In this document: positions 1 to 12,059 of the stretch, one piece after another
Layout of the letters: each line of letters begins with the position of its first letter
How positions within the stretch are numbered: the first letter of the stretch is position 1
Assembly (NCBI RefSeq): GCF_019175285.1
Contig: NC_056528.1
Location: 14,971,474-15,035,473 of the forward strand
Direction: 5' to 3'
From: Sceloporus undulatus
Taxonomy: Eukaryota > Chordata > Lepidosauria > Squamata > Phrynosomatidae
DNA: 64,000 nt
Position numbers and translations under genes: made by a program
The notes under the pieces: model-generated
Databases searched by the model: none
Told to the model about the DNA's origin: nothing
Seen by the model: only the letters and a program-made list of their open reading frames with translations

Positions 1-441
1 TCGGCCAGGTCTTCTTTTCAAATGGGAGGGATTGGATGAGAGGTATGTTCTGAGCTGCCTTGTGGTGCTCACGCCCAAAATTCATGTTTGAAAGACCTTT
101 GTGTTGCTTCAACAAAACTTCCTAAGACGAGGGGAGGAGTACTCTGGAGGAATGAAGGATGATGCATATATGTCACATGTGGTGCTGGGTTGTATAACAG
201 TGGGATGGATCTGGAAGTCTTCAATCTTCACCTGGTTGGGCTGTGTGGATGTAGCTGGCTGGAGAACATGAATCGGAAGACAAGATATGCGAACACATGA
301 ACACACCCTGATAGGAAACTATTAGCAAACTCATTTCCTGAGTATAGATATTTGTGTATTCAAAAGAGTAACATCCATATGTCTGAGGGAGGTTTTATCT
401 GACTTTGGGGGACACCCTAATTTACAGAAGTGCAAAGTGAA

Positions 442-570
442 TACAGTCAGCCGTCCATTTGCCATTTGATATAAGGGACACCATTTTACTCTACATAGTA
501 TTTAATGGGACTTGAACATCCATGAATTTTGGTATCCACAGGGGGTCCTGGATACCAAGGGCTCATTGTA
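442..570. mobile_element. Tigger-like (TcMar) MITE
   Basis: A short element with terminal inverted ends beginning TACAGTCAGCC and finishing GGGCTCATTGTA. The body carries the phrase about a 'ggtatccaca' motif seen again at 31787-32023. Ends begin and finish in TA, as for Tc1/mariner elements. The family call is from remembered squamate repeats, not a search. Confidence 0.55.
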
Positions 571-772
571 AATAAACTCTAAGAAGTAGAGTCAAAAATC
601 AAATAAGGGTTATGAAACTGCTGCAGCCTCTCCTAACTCATATATTCTTCTTCATTGATAATGTTTGCCCTTTTGATCATACCTTGGCCTCATGCGTCCT
701 GGTTTTCATTGTGTAATGTTGGAGAGTATAGACTCTACTGTACTCAGGCAACTTGGAAAGCTGGGGGGCGGA

Positions 773-853
773 AGGGCGCATTGCAATATTTGCAGTCATA
801 GGGTGCGTTGCAATATTAGCCGTCTTAGGGAGCGTTGCAATATTTTATGGTGG
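773..853. repeat. 27-bp minisatellite, three units
   Basis: Three units start at 773, 800 and 827. Each opens AGGG and shares the core GCRTTGCAATATT, while the last nine bases of the unit vary. Confidence 0.8.
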
Positions 854-1119
854 GTCCCACCTACAATAGTCATAAGTCTCCTTCAGGGGGAGATTGGGGA
901 AATGTCCTTTTTGCTGGCCATGAGTGGGGAAAGATGTTAAGAACGGTCCCGCTTGCCTCCAGAGATGCTGAATGACAGCTGCAGGAATGCACCCTGAGCT
1001 TCGGTGTGCGCCTGCCCTGCTGTGTTGTGAATGGATTGCATGTGAGGCAGGCGCAAGGCAGCAGATGATGTCATCCTCCTTAGAGCAGGCTCTGCATTTG
1101 AAAGAAGGGAGAGAGTGTG

Positions 1120-1121
<2 letters not shown>

Positions 1122-1158
<37 letters not shown>
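1122..1158. repeat. (TG)n microsatellite
   Basis: Uninterrupted TG dinucleotides, about 18 units. Confidence 0.95.
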
Positions 1159-1161
<3 letters not shown>

Positions 1162-1497
1162 ACAGGGTGAGGCACAAACTGAAAATGGCTAACCAGCATC
1201 TGGAACTAATATGAGCCTTGGAAAAATGTTTTCTGGCACCAGTGCTATGCTGGTGGACGGGTGAGAAGCTCTAGAGGAGGCAAAAGAGTGGAGATGAGGA
1301 AGACCCCCCTCCAGCCCTATTGGGGCTACATCCAGAGACATCTACGGAAAACAAGAGATGTTTGTATGGGGGTCTGCATTGCTCCTCTGTGGACAGAAGA
1401 GCCCCAGTACATAGAGAAATCACTGATCATAAAGGAGGAAGGCTGAGTGCAGGAACTCTTCTCCGTGGCATCTAAGCCTTGTTCTCACTCTTAGTCT

Positions 1498-1664
1498 GCA
1501 TCGGCATGCAGTTTGACACTGCTTTTAACTGCCTTGTCTCCATGAGGTGGGATTTGTAGTTTGTCATGGCCCCAGAGCTCATTGAGAAGGCTTGTGAAAC
1601 TGCAAACCCCAGAATCCCATAGCATGGAGCCATGGCAGTTAAAGCGCTGTCAAGCAGCATGATT
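1498..1664. mobile_element. Inverted-repeat MITE, family B
   Basis: Left half has GCAGTTTGACACTGC and TTTAACTGCC; the right half has the reverse complement with GGCAGTTAAAGCGCTGTC. The whole folds into an imperfect hairpin. The same family appears at 5380, 7231, 12989, 14612, 27647, 51972 and 58850. It looks like a nonautonomous DNA transposon; the superfamily is not proven. Confidence 0.7.
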
Positions 1665-1827
1665 TGTTTATTTCCAGAAATGGACGGTACTGTTGGTCAA
1701 TACAGGTTACAGTGGCTGGATTGTTCCTCTTCTATACGAAGTGATGTTATTTGCTTGAAAGAAATAATTTCCCTTAAAGAGGAAGGATGTCATGGAGAAA
1801 CCTCGAGGAGAATCCCTTTCAGAGCCA

Positions 1828-2043
1828 CTGCGAGGTAGTGGTTTGAGTGATAGATTACAGAGGCCAGGGTTCGATTCTCAGCTTGGCCATGAAACCAACT
1901 GGGTGACCTTGGTCAAGTCACACTCTCTCAGCCTCAAAGAAAGGCAATGGCAAACCCCCTCTGAAAAAGCTTGCAAGAAAACCCAATGATAGGGTGGCCT
2001 TATGGTTGTCATGAGTTGGAAACAACTTGCGCACAACAACAAG
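1828..2043 (+). mobile_element. tRNA-derived squamate SINE, near full length
   Basis: Starts with a tRNA-like head (GTAGTGGTTTGAG, then a B-box-like GGTTCGATTC), continues through the typical TGGGTGACCTTGG and AGTCACACTCTCTCAGCC blocks and ends in an ACAACAACAAG tail. I know this architecture from squamate SINEs whose 3' ends are mobilised by BovB-type LINEs. Confidence 0.85.
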
Positions 2044-2112
2044 AGTTCCTTTTGCTAGCCTTATCATCATAGCATCTGAGGTGAGCTGTACCAAGTGGCA
2101 AATCACAAAACT

Positions 2113-2248
2113 CAGTGGTTCCCAAACTTTGGTCCTCCAGATGTTTTGCACTTCAGTTCCCAGAACTGCTGACTGATGTCAAAGCTGGATGGCGCTTCTG
2201 GGAATTGAAGTCCAAAATACTTAGAAGACCAAAGTTTGGGAATAATTG
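2113..2248. mobile_element. hAT-like inverted-repeat MITE, family A
   Basis: A 136-bp hairpin: left end CAGTGGTTCCCAAACTTTGG, right end CCAAAGTTTGGGAATAATTG. Internal arms pair a GGACTTCAG-like block with its complement. Copies recur at 3451, 32801 and 60027. Confidence 0.75.
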
Positions 2249-2877
2249 GATATGGCCATGCAAAGAAAATGTATCATTGTGCATCAGGGAGCTTGAGACT
2301 TCCCTTCTTAGGACTTCAGATCCCAAATGGCAAATTTTAGGTGGCTCATATAAGGAAGAAACTGCTGCCATCCCAGTGTCCCTCTCTAGAAATACTTAAG
2401 GGACAAAGCACCTCTTGTCAAGCCAAAGTGAAATCCTGCCCCGGTTAGAGTTGATTCGTGACCCTTGGCCATCCTTTGGGACAACTGATAAACCTGGGTG
2501 CTGCCGTTCCACAATCTAATCTGCGCATTGGGATAAAACAAACAAACTATGCTCCATTAAGTCTGATAAAAATTTGTCCTTGATAAGCCTCCGGCTGGTG
2601 AAACCGAGTCTAGCATCTTCCCCTCCCTTTCCTTTCTCCTTTGCAAATTCACAATGATGTCATGGGTCCTGGGCTGGGAGGGAGGGTTTACCAACGCAAG
2701 TGTGTGTTCGGTACGGCAAACAACAACAGGGTCTGGATGGATTTGCAGGCAGGGAGCCACTCCAGATGGCACACAACCCTTGGAGCAGGGCAAATAGAAG
2801 ATGCTCCCAAAAGCTTAAGGAAGCAAGAGGTGGAGGAGAAGATAAAATAACAGATGACATGTGAACATGGATGTGTA

Positions 2878-3132
2878 CAAACACACACACACAAGATCAA
2901 GGTGGGAAAATGCATGGGGGCCAATCCTGCCATCCAGTAGGCCATACCCCCCTATAGCAAGCCCAAATACTTCTATTTCCTTCTGCAGTCCCTCTCAAAA
3001 TGGTGACTGAAAGTGCAGCCTCACTTTCTGATGCCATTTGGAGAAGGACTGCAGAAGTATTTGGGCTTGCTGTAGGGGGGTATGGCCTAGCGGAGAGTCA
3101 GCTTGGCCCCCATGCATTTCCCCACCTTGATC

Positions 3133-3164
<32 letters not shown>
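2878..3164. repeat. Long inverted repeat with (AC)n/(GT)n ends
   Basis: The left arm 2878-3003 and right arm 3034-3164 are reverse complements with few differences, separated by about 30 bp. Both contain the AAGATCAAGGTGGG block, GCATGGGGGCCAA, GGCCATACCCCCCTA and GCAAGCCCAAATACTTCT in matching order. The outer ends are AC on the left and GT on the right. It may be a palindromic MITE. Confidence 0.85.
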
Positions 3165-3166
<2 letters not shown>

Positions 3167-3450
3167 CACATGTGTGCTTACAGGTACACACACCACAATA
3201 GACCCATTTTCTCCAAACACAACCTTCCAAAACAGAGACAGCCTTATCCCTCCCCATGTACTCTCCATAGGTAAACACACATGTTGGGCTGTAAAGAAGG
3301 GGGAAATCCCATCACTCTCTGTTGGAGCATCCACTTTGCATGCAGAAGGGTCCATGTTCAGTCCCTGACATCTCCATTAAAAGCCCCTTATTTAGCAGAA
3401 GATGGCCGAACATCCTTTGATACCCAGGACCCTAGATATTCACTATATTG

Positions 3451-3587
3451 TTGGTGATTCCAAACATTGCTCCTCCGGATGTTTTGGACTTCAGTTCCCA
3501 AAATTTCTGACTATTGACCAAGCTGGCTGGGGCTTCTGGGAGCTGAAGTCCAAAAACATTTGGAGGAGCAAAGTTTGGGAATCCCTG
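3451..3587. mobile_element. hAT-like inverted-repeat MITE, family A
   Basis: Complete hairpin copy. The left arm has GATGTTTTGGACTTCAGTTC and the right arm has GGGAGCTGAAGTCCAAAAAC and AAGTTTGGGAATCCCTG. The termini are more diverged than at 32801. Confidence 0.75.
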
Positions 3588-4215
3588 GAGATGGACAAAT
3601 AGTCCACTATAAGGCCATGGAGGAGAAGATCTCAGTTGTAGAGCATGCCCTGAAGAATCTATTGGAGAACAAAGCACACTCTCTTATTCCAGTCGTGCCA
3701 TGCCTACTTGAAAATACAGTGCATTGGGTTGTTTTGTTCTGTCTCTTATATTTCCCCCCCTGCTCCTCCCACTGGGATAAGCGTAGTTGTTTCCAGGCCA
3801 CCTACCAGTCGCATGTATATTTGTATCCTAGGAAGTGAACAAGAGGGAGGAGATTCTTGGCCGTGGTTGAAACTATATGCCTAAATGATCCATTGACTCA
3901 GGTTTTCCACAGGGTGGTACTCATTCTGTTTAACTGTAAGCGCTACTTTTTTGGGTGCAGCAGGTTCTGGTGTTGCTACTGTTCCCTCCTTAGAAGGTTA
4001 TTTTAGGTAGGGACCTTGCAGTGCGCAAGCTGGGAGAGATGTTGAGGTATGTGCTGTGGTGCTGGAAGCTTTGTGCTGGAGATACAGGCTGGAATCCTGT
4101 TGGTGACTACAGACATGCATAACTAGACAGTTATAGAAGTGGTTGGATTGGCAAAATATATTTTGAGACCTCCTAATGCAAATGTCCCCTGGGTTATACA
4201 GGAGTCGTTGGCACT

Positions 4216-4333
4216 CTCAAAATGGCAGCGGGCACAGTGCCACCCATCTGGATACCTTAGTTGCCTTGCAGTCCTAAAATGGTGGAGGGCACAGTGCCAC
4301 CTATCTGGATACATTAGTTGCCTTGCAGTCCCA
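4216..4333. repeat. 57-bp tandem dimer
   Basis: Two copies of a unit with AAAATGG, GGGCACAGTGCCACC, ATCTGGATAC and TTAGTTGCCTTGCAGTC, offset by 57 bp with a handful of differences. Each unit has a small hairpin at GGCACAGTGCC. Confidence 0.85.
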
Positions 4334-5379
4334 TAAAGTGACATCAGTGGCATTATGGCACATCACCTCTCAATAGGATCTTGTGAGCTCTGAAGGCAGC
4401 ATCTTTCAGTCATTCAGTCCCTTTGTCAGACTCCTCCAGAGTAAGTCTGAGAAAGCCTCTTAGGGCTGGAAGAAAAGGGGAAGAAAGAGACAAAGTCCTT
4501 TTTTATAAACCAACCATGCTTCCAACTTGGAGCATAATGAGCTGGAAAGGTGCTTTGAGGCTCTTTGATCCCTTCCTTATCATCTTTGGAGCAAGCATAA
4601 TTACCTCCCATTCTAATTTTGGCCACCAGCAGACCAAACCCATCCATCATTCTGATATGAGAAACATATCCGTGTTCCTCAACGGAGGTGACAAGATGAC
4701 TCCCAACCCTCCGCTTTAGCAGATGGAGAACTGGATGAAGGCGCCCTTGGAGCTGGGACTTCATCCACTGATCATGATTCGCCTCCACTGTCACTTATTC
4801 ATGTATAACGAAGATCTCACATTTATTACAATTAACGTATGCAGCAGTTTTTGTCCTCCCTTGGGCTGTTGGGACAGGGACAGTAGGAGATGACCCAGCT
4901 GTTGGTCTGGGTTGGACCCACTGAGCTACGCAAGCACAATGTTCTGCTTTCTGTTCAGGCTTGGGGAGATTTTTTCATGCAGGCTGAAACCTCTCCAAAG
5001 GAAAACGAATAATGCTATATGGCTTGAGCAAGAGGGCTCTGGAGAAAACCCACTTGTTCCATCCTGAATGCTAATGAATGTGGCCTTTGGTTGCCTCTTT
5101 CATCTTCATTTTCATTAGGGTTTGTCGGGTCCAAATAGAGGCAGGCATTTGTTGGTTGCCACATTTGTCACACGGAGTGAGTCAGTTTAAAACTCTCTCA
5201 ATCCCTCTTGCTCTTTCTCTCTCTTTCTCATACACATACATACTTTCTTAGTAACAGAGCCCAAGCGTACATAGGCTTTGCTATAGTGTGCCCTTAGCCG
5301 ATTTCTGAAAATGGGTTTAGCTTTTGACATTTGAGGACTCTGGCTCCTCTTCCACCAGAATAAGGAAGAAAATCAGAGG

Positions 5380-5475
5380 CTGCAGCTACACTGCGCAATT
5401 AATGCAGATTGGCACTGCTTTAATGGTCACAGCTCAGTGCTAGGGAATTCAGGGATCTCTAGTCTTGTAGTCTTA
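5380..5475. mobile_element. Inverted-repeat MITE, family B, partial
   Basis: Only the left part is clear: CAATTAATGCAGATTGGCAC followed by TGCTTTAATGG. Confidence 0.5.
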
Positions 5476-5504
5476 TTGAGCCTTCTCTGATGGAGACCTC
5501 TTGT

Positions 5505-5571
5505 GCCACGGGGAGGGGGGGCAGTTTGAAATGGATGGCCCTTGTGGTCTCTTCTAACTCTATGATTCTAA
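5505..5571 (+). mobile_element. CR1 LINE 3' end fragment
   Basis: Ends with GGTCTCTTCTAACTCTATGA and TTCTA, the characteristic CR1 terminus. It lacks any coding region. Confidence 0.65.
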
Positions 5572-5684
5572 TAGAGACCTATATCCAAACATCATTGAGG
5601 TCCATAAGCAGTCCCTGGTCCACACGTTGGCCACCTCTGGGGTAGAAAGATGAGAATGAAGAGAACAGTTTGCAAGACTGGAGC

Positions 5685-5909
5685 CTGCATGGCTTAATGG
5701 TTTGGGTGTTGGACTATAACTTTGGAGATCAGGGTTTGGTTCTCCACTCAGCCATTGAATCCACTGGGTGATCTTGGGCAAGCTGTATGCTCTAAGCCTC
5801 AGGGGAAGGCCATGGCAAACGTCCGCTGAACAAATCTTGCCAAGAAAACCCCATGGCAGGTTTGCCCTAGGGTCGCCACAAGTCGGAAAGGACTTGAAGG
5901 CACACAAGT
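5685..5909 (+). mobile_element. tRNA-derived squamate SINE, near full length
   Basis: The head has GGTTTGGGTGTTGGACTA, the middle TGGGTGATCTTGGGCAAG, and the 3' part TCGCCACAAGTCGGAAAGG and CTTGAAGGCACACAAG. A 183-aa minus-strand reading frame over it is only antisense SINE. Confidence 0.85.
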
Positions 5910-6457
5910 CCTGGGCCAACAGAGGGTGCTCCTGCACCATCCGAAGCAAAGAGGAATGAAAAGGGCAAGAAGGCTGCCAGCTGACCTTTCTCAAACAGTT
6001 CATGGGTTTCCAGAGCAGCAGAGGTGTCAGTGGTGTAGAGCAGTCACAGCTTCCCAGTTGCTGCTGCTGCCGAAGGAAGGCAAAGGGGCACGTTAAAGGG
6101 AAGGCAGGCAATGTGCGGCCCAGGATGCATGGAAACCTTGTAGTCTATTAACTGTTTGGTTTTTTTTCCTTCTTAGCAGATGCAAGAGAAAGAGAGAGAT
6201 TGGGATCGGACAGAGGAGGGGGAAACCACAGTCCCATCTGCTCCCATCTTTGGACACTTCTAGATCTCATTTCAGGGCTTAATACGTTTGCATCTATGAC
6301 CAGTAACCTGTGTCACTGAGCAATTCAGACATCTTTCCTGCTTTGCACTGACATTTTCCCTGCTTCAGTTGGAATGCTTCATCCATGCCCACATGGTTTG
6401 CAAAATGTCAGGGGCATTTTACACCCATCTCTGCTCCCCCACAGTCTTGCATGTTGT

Positions 6458-6553
6458 TTTGGAGTGTGGTGGAGTCTGCTTCTTTGGAAGTTTTTAAACT
6501 TGGGGTCTCTTCCAAGTTTATGATTCTACGATTCTATGATCCTATAATTCTAA
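6458..6553 (+). mobile_element. CR1 LINE 3' end fragment
   Basis: Contains GTGGTGGAGTCTGCTTCTTT and ends in a run of ATTCTA/ATGATTCTA repeats typical of CR1 termini. Confidence 0.65.
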
Positions 6554-6739
6554 TGACTCACCATTCAGGTACGGAGTCAGTAAACCTACTCTGACTGAGA
6601 CCAGTCAGCAGGATTCTGGCCATTGTTTTTCCAGGGTTGCATTGCCATAAACCATCATGGGATTTGGAAGAAATGAAAGAGTGTGGCCCTGCCCTCTTGT
6701 TTGCGTTCCCCCACAAATGTTCTCCAGATGCAAATTGTC

Positions 6740-6885
6740 TCAGATATGAGTGGCAACCTAGAGCCATCAGGCTTCTAATCAGCGATAGACTTATCCTGCC
6801 GGATTCCACCTAATCCCTTTTTAAAGCTGTCCAAGTCGGTGGTCTTAGCTGTCCAGAAACACACATCCTGCAGTATAGTTGCAAT
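6740..6885 (-). mobile_element. CR1-like LINE fragment
   Basis: Carries the block around CCTTTTTAAAGCTGTCCAAG that I know from squamate CR1-type 3' regions in reverse orientation. Assignment is from memory. Confidence 0.4.
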
Positions 6886-7230
6886 AACTGCCACTGATAA
6901 CAGAGACTTTTTTTTTCTATTCTTAGTCTTCGGTTCTTGCACAACCTCTTTCAAAAACCCAGTATCAATAGCTGGAACGCGACAGAGATTGAACGCTTTG
7001 TTGCAAATGAACTTTCCACTAGTTGTGCTAATTCATTTTCATCAGACATTTCAAAACCCAGGCCTAAATCCAATTGTTAGTCCTAGCTAGTGTAGACCCA
7101 TTTAATAAAGGAATTTACACCTATGTGAAGTCTCTAGGTTCCCATTGATATCAATGGTTCTGCTCTAATTGGGAATAACAGTTGGATTTAGGTCATGGTT
7201 GCTTCTGAGTAGGTGCATATCTAGCAACAG

Positions 7231-7308
7231 TTGGCTACAAATCCCAGGGCTCCATAGCATTGAGCCATGGAGGTTAAAGTGGCATCAAACTACATTATTC
7301 CTACAGCT
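7231..7308. mobile_element. Inverted-repeat MITE, family B, right half
   Basis: Has CTACAAATCCCAGGGCTCCA, GAGCCATGGAGGTTAAAGTG and ATCAAACTACATTATT in the family order. Confidence 0.6.
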
Positions 7309-9500
7309 TGTCTTGTAAAAGGCCTCACTTTGTAAATAGAATAAGCTGGGCCAAGGTCTTCAGCAGAAATAGAAGTTGTTTTCACTCTTCCGTTAGTGTC
7401 CTGGTTCCACTCTCTTCTTATTAAAACTGGGGTATGTACATGTGAAGGGCAAAGGGATGGCCAGACGTCTCACTTAGGCCACAGTCCTCCTCCTGTTACT
7501 TGGAAGTGGCCTCCATAGTATTCAGCAGCCTTTATTTATGCATGGGATAGTATTGTCGATTTCCATACTAGCTGGCTGGGATTGTCGCGCATTCCGCCTC
7601 GCTGTTCTCTCCGCACCTCTTCCTGCTTCTCAATTTGCATTTCTCTTTTCTTACCCATCTCCCATGAAAGGAGGGGGGAAATGACCCTGAGTAATGACGC
7701 CGTGCCATTTCTGCTTTGGCTGGGATGGAGAGGAGGCCCAATCCGGGTCTCCCCATCTCCTGTTTAGCAGCCGTCTTTCTGTTTATATATTGCTTACTTT
7801 GAAACTGACCAGCCCGCCCATGCTGACCTGAGACCTATGGCTTCTTGCTTGCTCACTTGGACTATGTGCGCATAGGGCAGGGTGGAGTTGTGGCGTCCTA
7901 CCTTCTGGCCAGGAACATCTCTGAGCCAAAATTGCAAGGGGGTGGGGATGTAATTTGTTGAGGGCTGGAAGCATTGGAAGGATTGCTACCTGCCAGACAC
8001 AGAGGAGGCACCGTGACTCATGACAGGAAGGAATGACAAGTGGGGTCCGGCTGAGTCAGAGTCCCAAGGCGATTCCCTGAGAGCATCTCATGCATTGACC
8101 ACTCTTCCAGCTTGGACTGGGTTGGATGGCTCCGTTTGGCAACCTCTTTGAGTCTCCTAGTACAGCCTCCTTTGAAATGCACACATAGCCTTTCCTTCTT
8201 ACTCCTTACCCCGAGATTTTCTCTCTCTGCTGAACAAATTCACCTCCAGCAAGTCAGTGGTTCGGTGATTGGGAGTTGGCAGAATGTAGCATTGCATCCA
8301 AATGCCAGCATGTTGCTATTTGAGAAGGTTGCGCTCTTTCTTTCTACGCTTATGGAAGATTGCAAGTTCCCAGATCTCCCGCTCTCAGTAGCCTATGTCA
8401 GGATTATTTCAACCTACTTTTGTATTTTTCTAAAGTGCTAGTAAAAATAAATAAAGTTAGTGAAATGTCACATTGCGTAGAGTGTAGGATAAGCTCACTT
8501 CACTCAATGTTCACTTCACCCACTTCTTCATTTTTCCTCCTCCTCCTCTTCCTTTTCCCCTTCTTTTTCAGTCCAAACAGGTACAACAAATCACTAGCTA
8601 ACTATGGATTAACATTAATTTTGGCGTTTCTTTTGGGTGAACAATATTTTTGGCATTACTTTTGGGCGAGCAATAGCTAAAGAAGAGTCTGCATCCTAAC
8701 ATGGGAGATCATTCGTATTTTATTATACTCCCAGCCATCACTGTTGATCATTTAGTCCAAAACATGTAGAAGACCACAAAGTTTGGGAAACGTTGATCTA
8801 GACCTTCTCAGAAGGTTCTACATTTATTCTCCACAGAGTATAGTTCAGGAGAAATTGCACTAAACAACAGCAGCAGCAACAACTCAATGCAAAAGGAAAT
8901 CAGTAGTTCTGGATCAAAGGCTGCAGAGTAAAGAACTGTTTGCCGGACAAAATTCTTCCACTAGACAAAATTCCCAGAGCAAGCTTGCATAAAAACACCA
9001 ATCAAGGCTAAATTGGTAACCCTGGAGCTTCTGAATTAAGATCTTATTTGGTTATGCTATTTTTCCTCCATAAAGGAGTGATGGCAGGATTATGGGTTGC
9101 CTTTCAATGTTTTCCTCCCAGAATCTGGATTCCAGAGCAGTGGGAAGCCCACTCAGTCCCAAACCCAGGGAATGCAATCTGGTATGCTTTGAATTTGGCT
9201 GGAGAGTAGATACTTGAATGATTAAGTTTTCTGTTGTTCTTCCCGTATATCATACGTTTCTGTACACACAACGCCATTCTGCTCCCCATTCTTGGCCCAA
9301 AGTCTACTGGCAACTATCTCTATCCAAAGGGTTGCCTCCTGAGGATGATGTTTTGGGGGAGGAAGGGGAGTGAGGGGGGGGTAAAAGAAAGAAGCAGATG
9401 CCAGATTGTTTTGCTTGTTAGCTAAGGAATGTATGCAAAGTTTCATTTCCCCATTGTCAAAATGTCTGTGCATTATCCAGCTAATAAGCCCTGGGTCCAT

Positions 9501-9600
9501 GAAGGAACTGGCAAAACTACCTCTGAGCATACCTTGTTTAAGAAAACCCTATGGCATTCATGGGGTCACCATAGGTTGACAGGTGACTTGAACGCACATA
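9501..9600 (+). mobile_element. SINE 3' fragment
   Basis: Has AAGAAAACCCTATGGCATTC, GGTCACCATAGG and GACTTGAACGCACATA. The 5' half is missing. Confidence 0.55.
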
Positions 9601-10415
9601 CCCACCCACCATGAATATTCAGGCATCAGGGAAGGCTGGAGAACACTGGTTTGCATTTGAACATGAGAAGCAACAAAACATGGTGGTAGTAACAAGGGAG
9701 AAGGATTTGCGTCTTTGTCTCAGCCTCAATTTGCGTTCTCCTGGGATGGGAGGTGCTATCGCAAAAAGAAAGTATCATCCCCACAATAAGTTACAGATAG
9801 GAATAGTTACTTACGATAAGTATTGAGGCTGAAAATAGAGGTGACCTCCATAAGAACTGCTGCATAGTCAAAATATCTGAGCTCAATAGTCCTTAGCTGA
9901 AGTCCAGGTGATGTAACAGAACAACAGCATAAGAGTCCAAGAACTGTCATGCCAGATCAGATGAATAGTTATCACTTGCTCAGTTTCCTGATTCCAGCGG
10001 TGGACCATCTGGTCATAACTCATAAGCAAGGTGTGGTGAAAGTTTCAACTCCAGAGTTGGAAATGCAGAGGTACACATTTTCTGAACGCACAGCTATGCT
10101 TCTGGCTGGCATGGATAACAATGGCAGCAGGGAAACCAGTCCCCCATGCGTTCATCTAACCCAAAACTGGTGCAAACTGGAGTGGACCCTTGGAATGATT
10201 CCTCCAACAGACCACTTTCCTCTCCCCAAGTCATCACTGTCACTGTGGGGCCTTTTGGTGGTTGCCATTTTAGATACCTCCAAATGCAATGTGTGATGCC
10301 CTTTCTGAGCCCTGGCAATACAGGTGGACACTTGACCACAGTGACCCTTCTCTAACTTACTTTACAAACAAATGGGGTAATGATGTCCTATAAGCATGGA
10401 AACAAGTTGACTCCT

Positions 10416-10565
10416 TGCTCAGTGGGTGTCTTTAGGGCAAGTCACATCCTCTCAGCCTACGAGGAAAGCAAGGGCAAACCTTCAGTGAACAAAACTTGCC
10501 TAGGAAATCCCTATGATTGGGTTGCCGTAAGTCAGAAACAACTTGAAGAAGCATGACAACAATAG
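10416..10565 (+). mobile_element. SINE, 5'-truncated
   Basis: Retains GGGCAAGTCACATCCTCTCA, CCTAGGAAATCCCTATGATT and GTCAGAAACAACTTGAAG with a short CAACAA-like end. Confidence 0.7.
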
Positions 10566-12059
10566 ATAGAGTCATATTTCTGTAGTTGTTCTTTCATGCG
10601 CTGGGGTTTAATCCCTTGTGCGGAGCCATAACACCTAGTTTATCCCTGGTTGACTGCAGACCACATCTAAAAGATCAATGGCACTTTGGGAGGCATACAA
10701 GACTCCCATCCTTTCCAATTTGTGCCTTTCTACCTGCCTCCCTGTGTCTGATGGATTCCCTTTAAGTCGAACCATCCCTGCATCCTCATCCCAGCCAGGC
10801 AAGACAGCAACAACAGACCCTCTGCCAAAGGCACGCTTAGAGACACGCACAGACAGCTTCTTTAAGCCAAGCTGAGCCTTACGGGAATAATTCCTGGCCG
10901 GGTCTTGAGAAAATAAATATAGCACGTTGGTTTTCTTTGGCTGTTTTGAAAGGGGGGGTTGTTGTAAGGGGAGGGAGGATCACTCAAGGACACACATTAG
11001 TTGTTCTGATCTGGAAGAATAGCAAGTGATAGACCGGAGTTGGCTGGGGAAAGGTGTATGTTGAAGCATTGAGGACAACATGCTAGACAACATGCTAAGG
11101 GAGCAGGACTGAGCACCAGCTGCAAAGTCGAGAATATGACCATGATCCATGTGGGTTCCCTGCAGATGATCCTGGGTCCAAATGTTAATACCATGAGCAT
11201 AAATGATGTTGGAGTCTCATAACTGAGAAAGCCAGGGGAACTAGACAGTACTGGGCTTGATCGACCATTGCTCAGTGGCAAAGGTTAATTTTTTGTGTGC
11301 CAGCCTAGCCCCTGGCCTTTTCTCTTTAAAAGTTTAGAAATATGATGATGGAAAAGACCCTTCTCTGTCCAAGAACCTGGAGATTCATTGCCAAAGCAGA
11401 TAATACTGGATTAGGATTATATACTAGTCAAAACATATAATATTGGATCAGGATGGGACTCCAGGTGTTGTTGAGCAGCCTATCCCAGCACTTTAGATGT
11501 TTCAAATCTGCAACCTTTGGGTTCCAAATAGGAACGAAAGATGAGCAGGCTGGAGGGGATTCTCTTTGGGCTGATGCGCATGCGCACAGTGTGCTTGCAA
11601 ATGAATTCCAAGTCAGTTTAGTAGCTCTATCTCCTGCCTGAGCGAAGCATGTGTCTTTTGCCCTCTGTGTACTGAGGTTTCCCATTGGCTTGGCTCAGCA
11701 GAAGGATTTTCCTCTTGCTTCTGTAATCTCTCAAGGCAGAAGGCTGGACTCCTGCCCACGGAGAGGTGTTGTTTCTCTGCTTTCATCTTTGCAAAAAAGC
11801 AAAGCCGTCCCTTGAGCAGACCCTGTCATCGTAGCCTTGGGGGGGTCTCTTTCCTTTCCCCCCCATGGACCTCCTGCCAAGGGTCGACCCCAACCTTCGT
11901 GGCAGGCCCCATTTGTCTGCAAGCCAGCAAGACCCTCTTGGCAGTGTTGGGCCTCCGACTCGGAAACAACCCCAGCCGGATTGCTTTTCCTTAAATCATG
12001 TATATTGTGCGCAGCCTGAACATTCATTGGAAGGCCGTGGCGATGGCAGGAAAGGATTT

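Noticed and set aside
5560-6111. 183-residue minus-strand frame
   Set aside because: Mostly an antisense reading of the SINE at 5685-5909.
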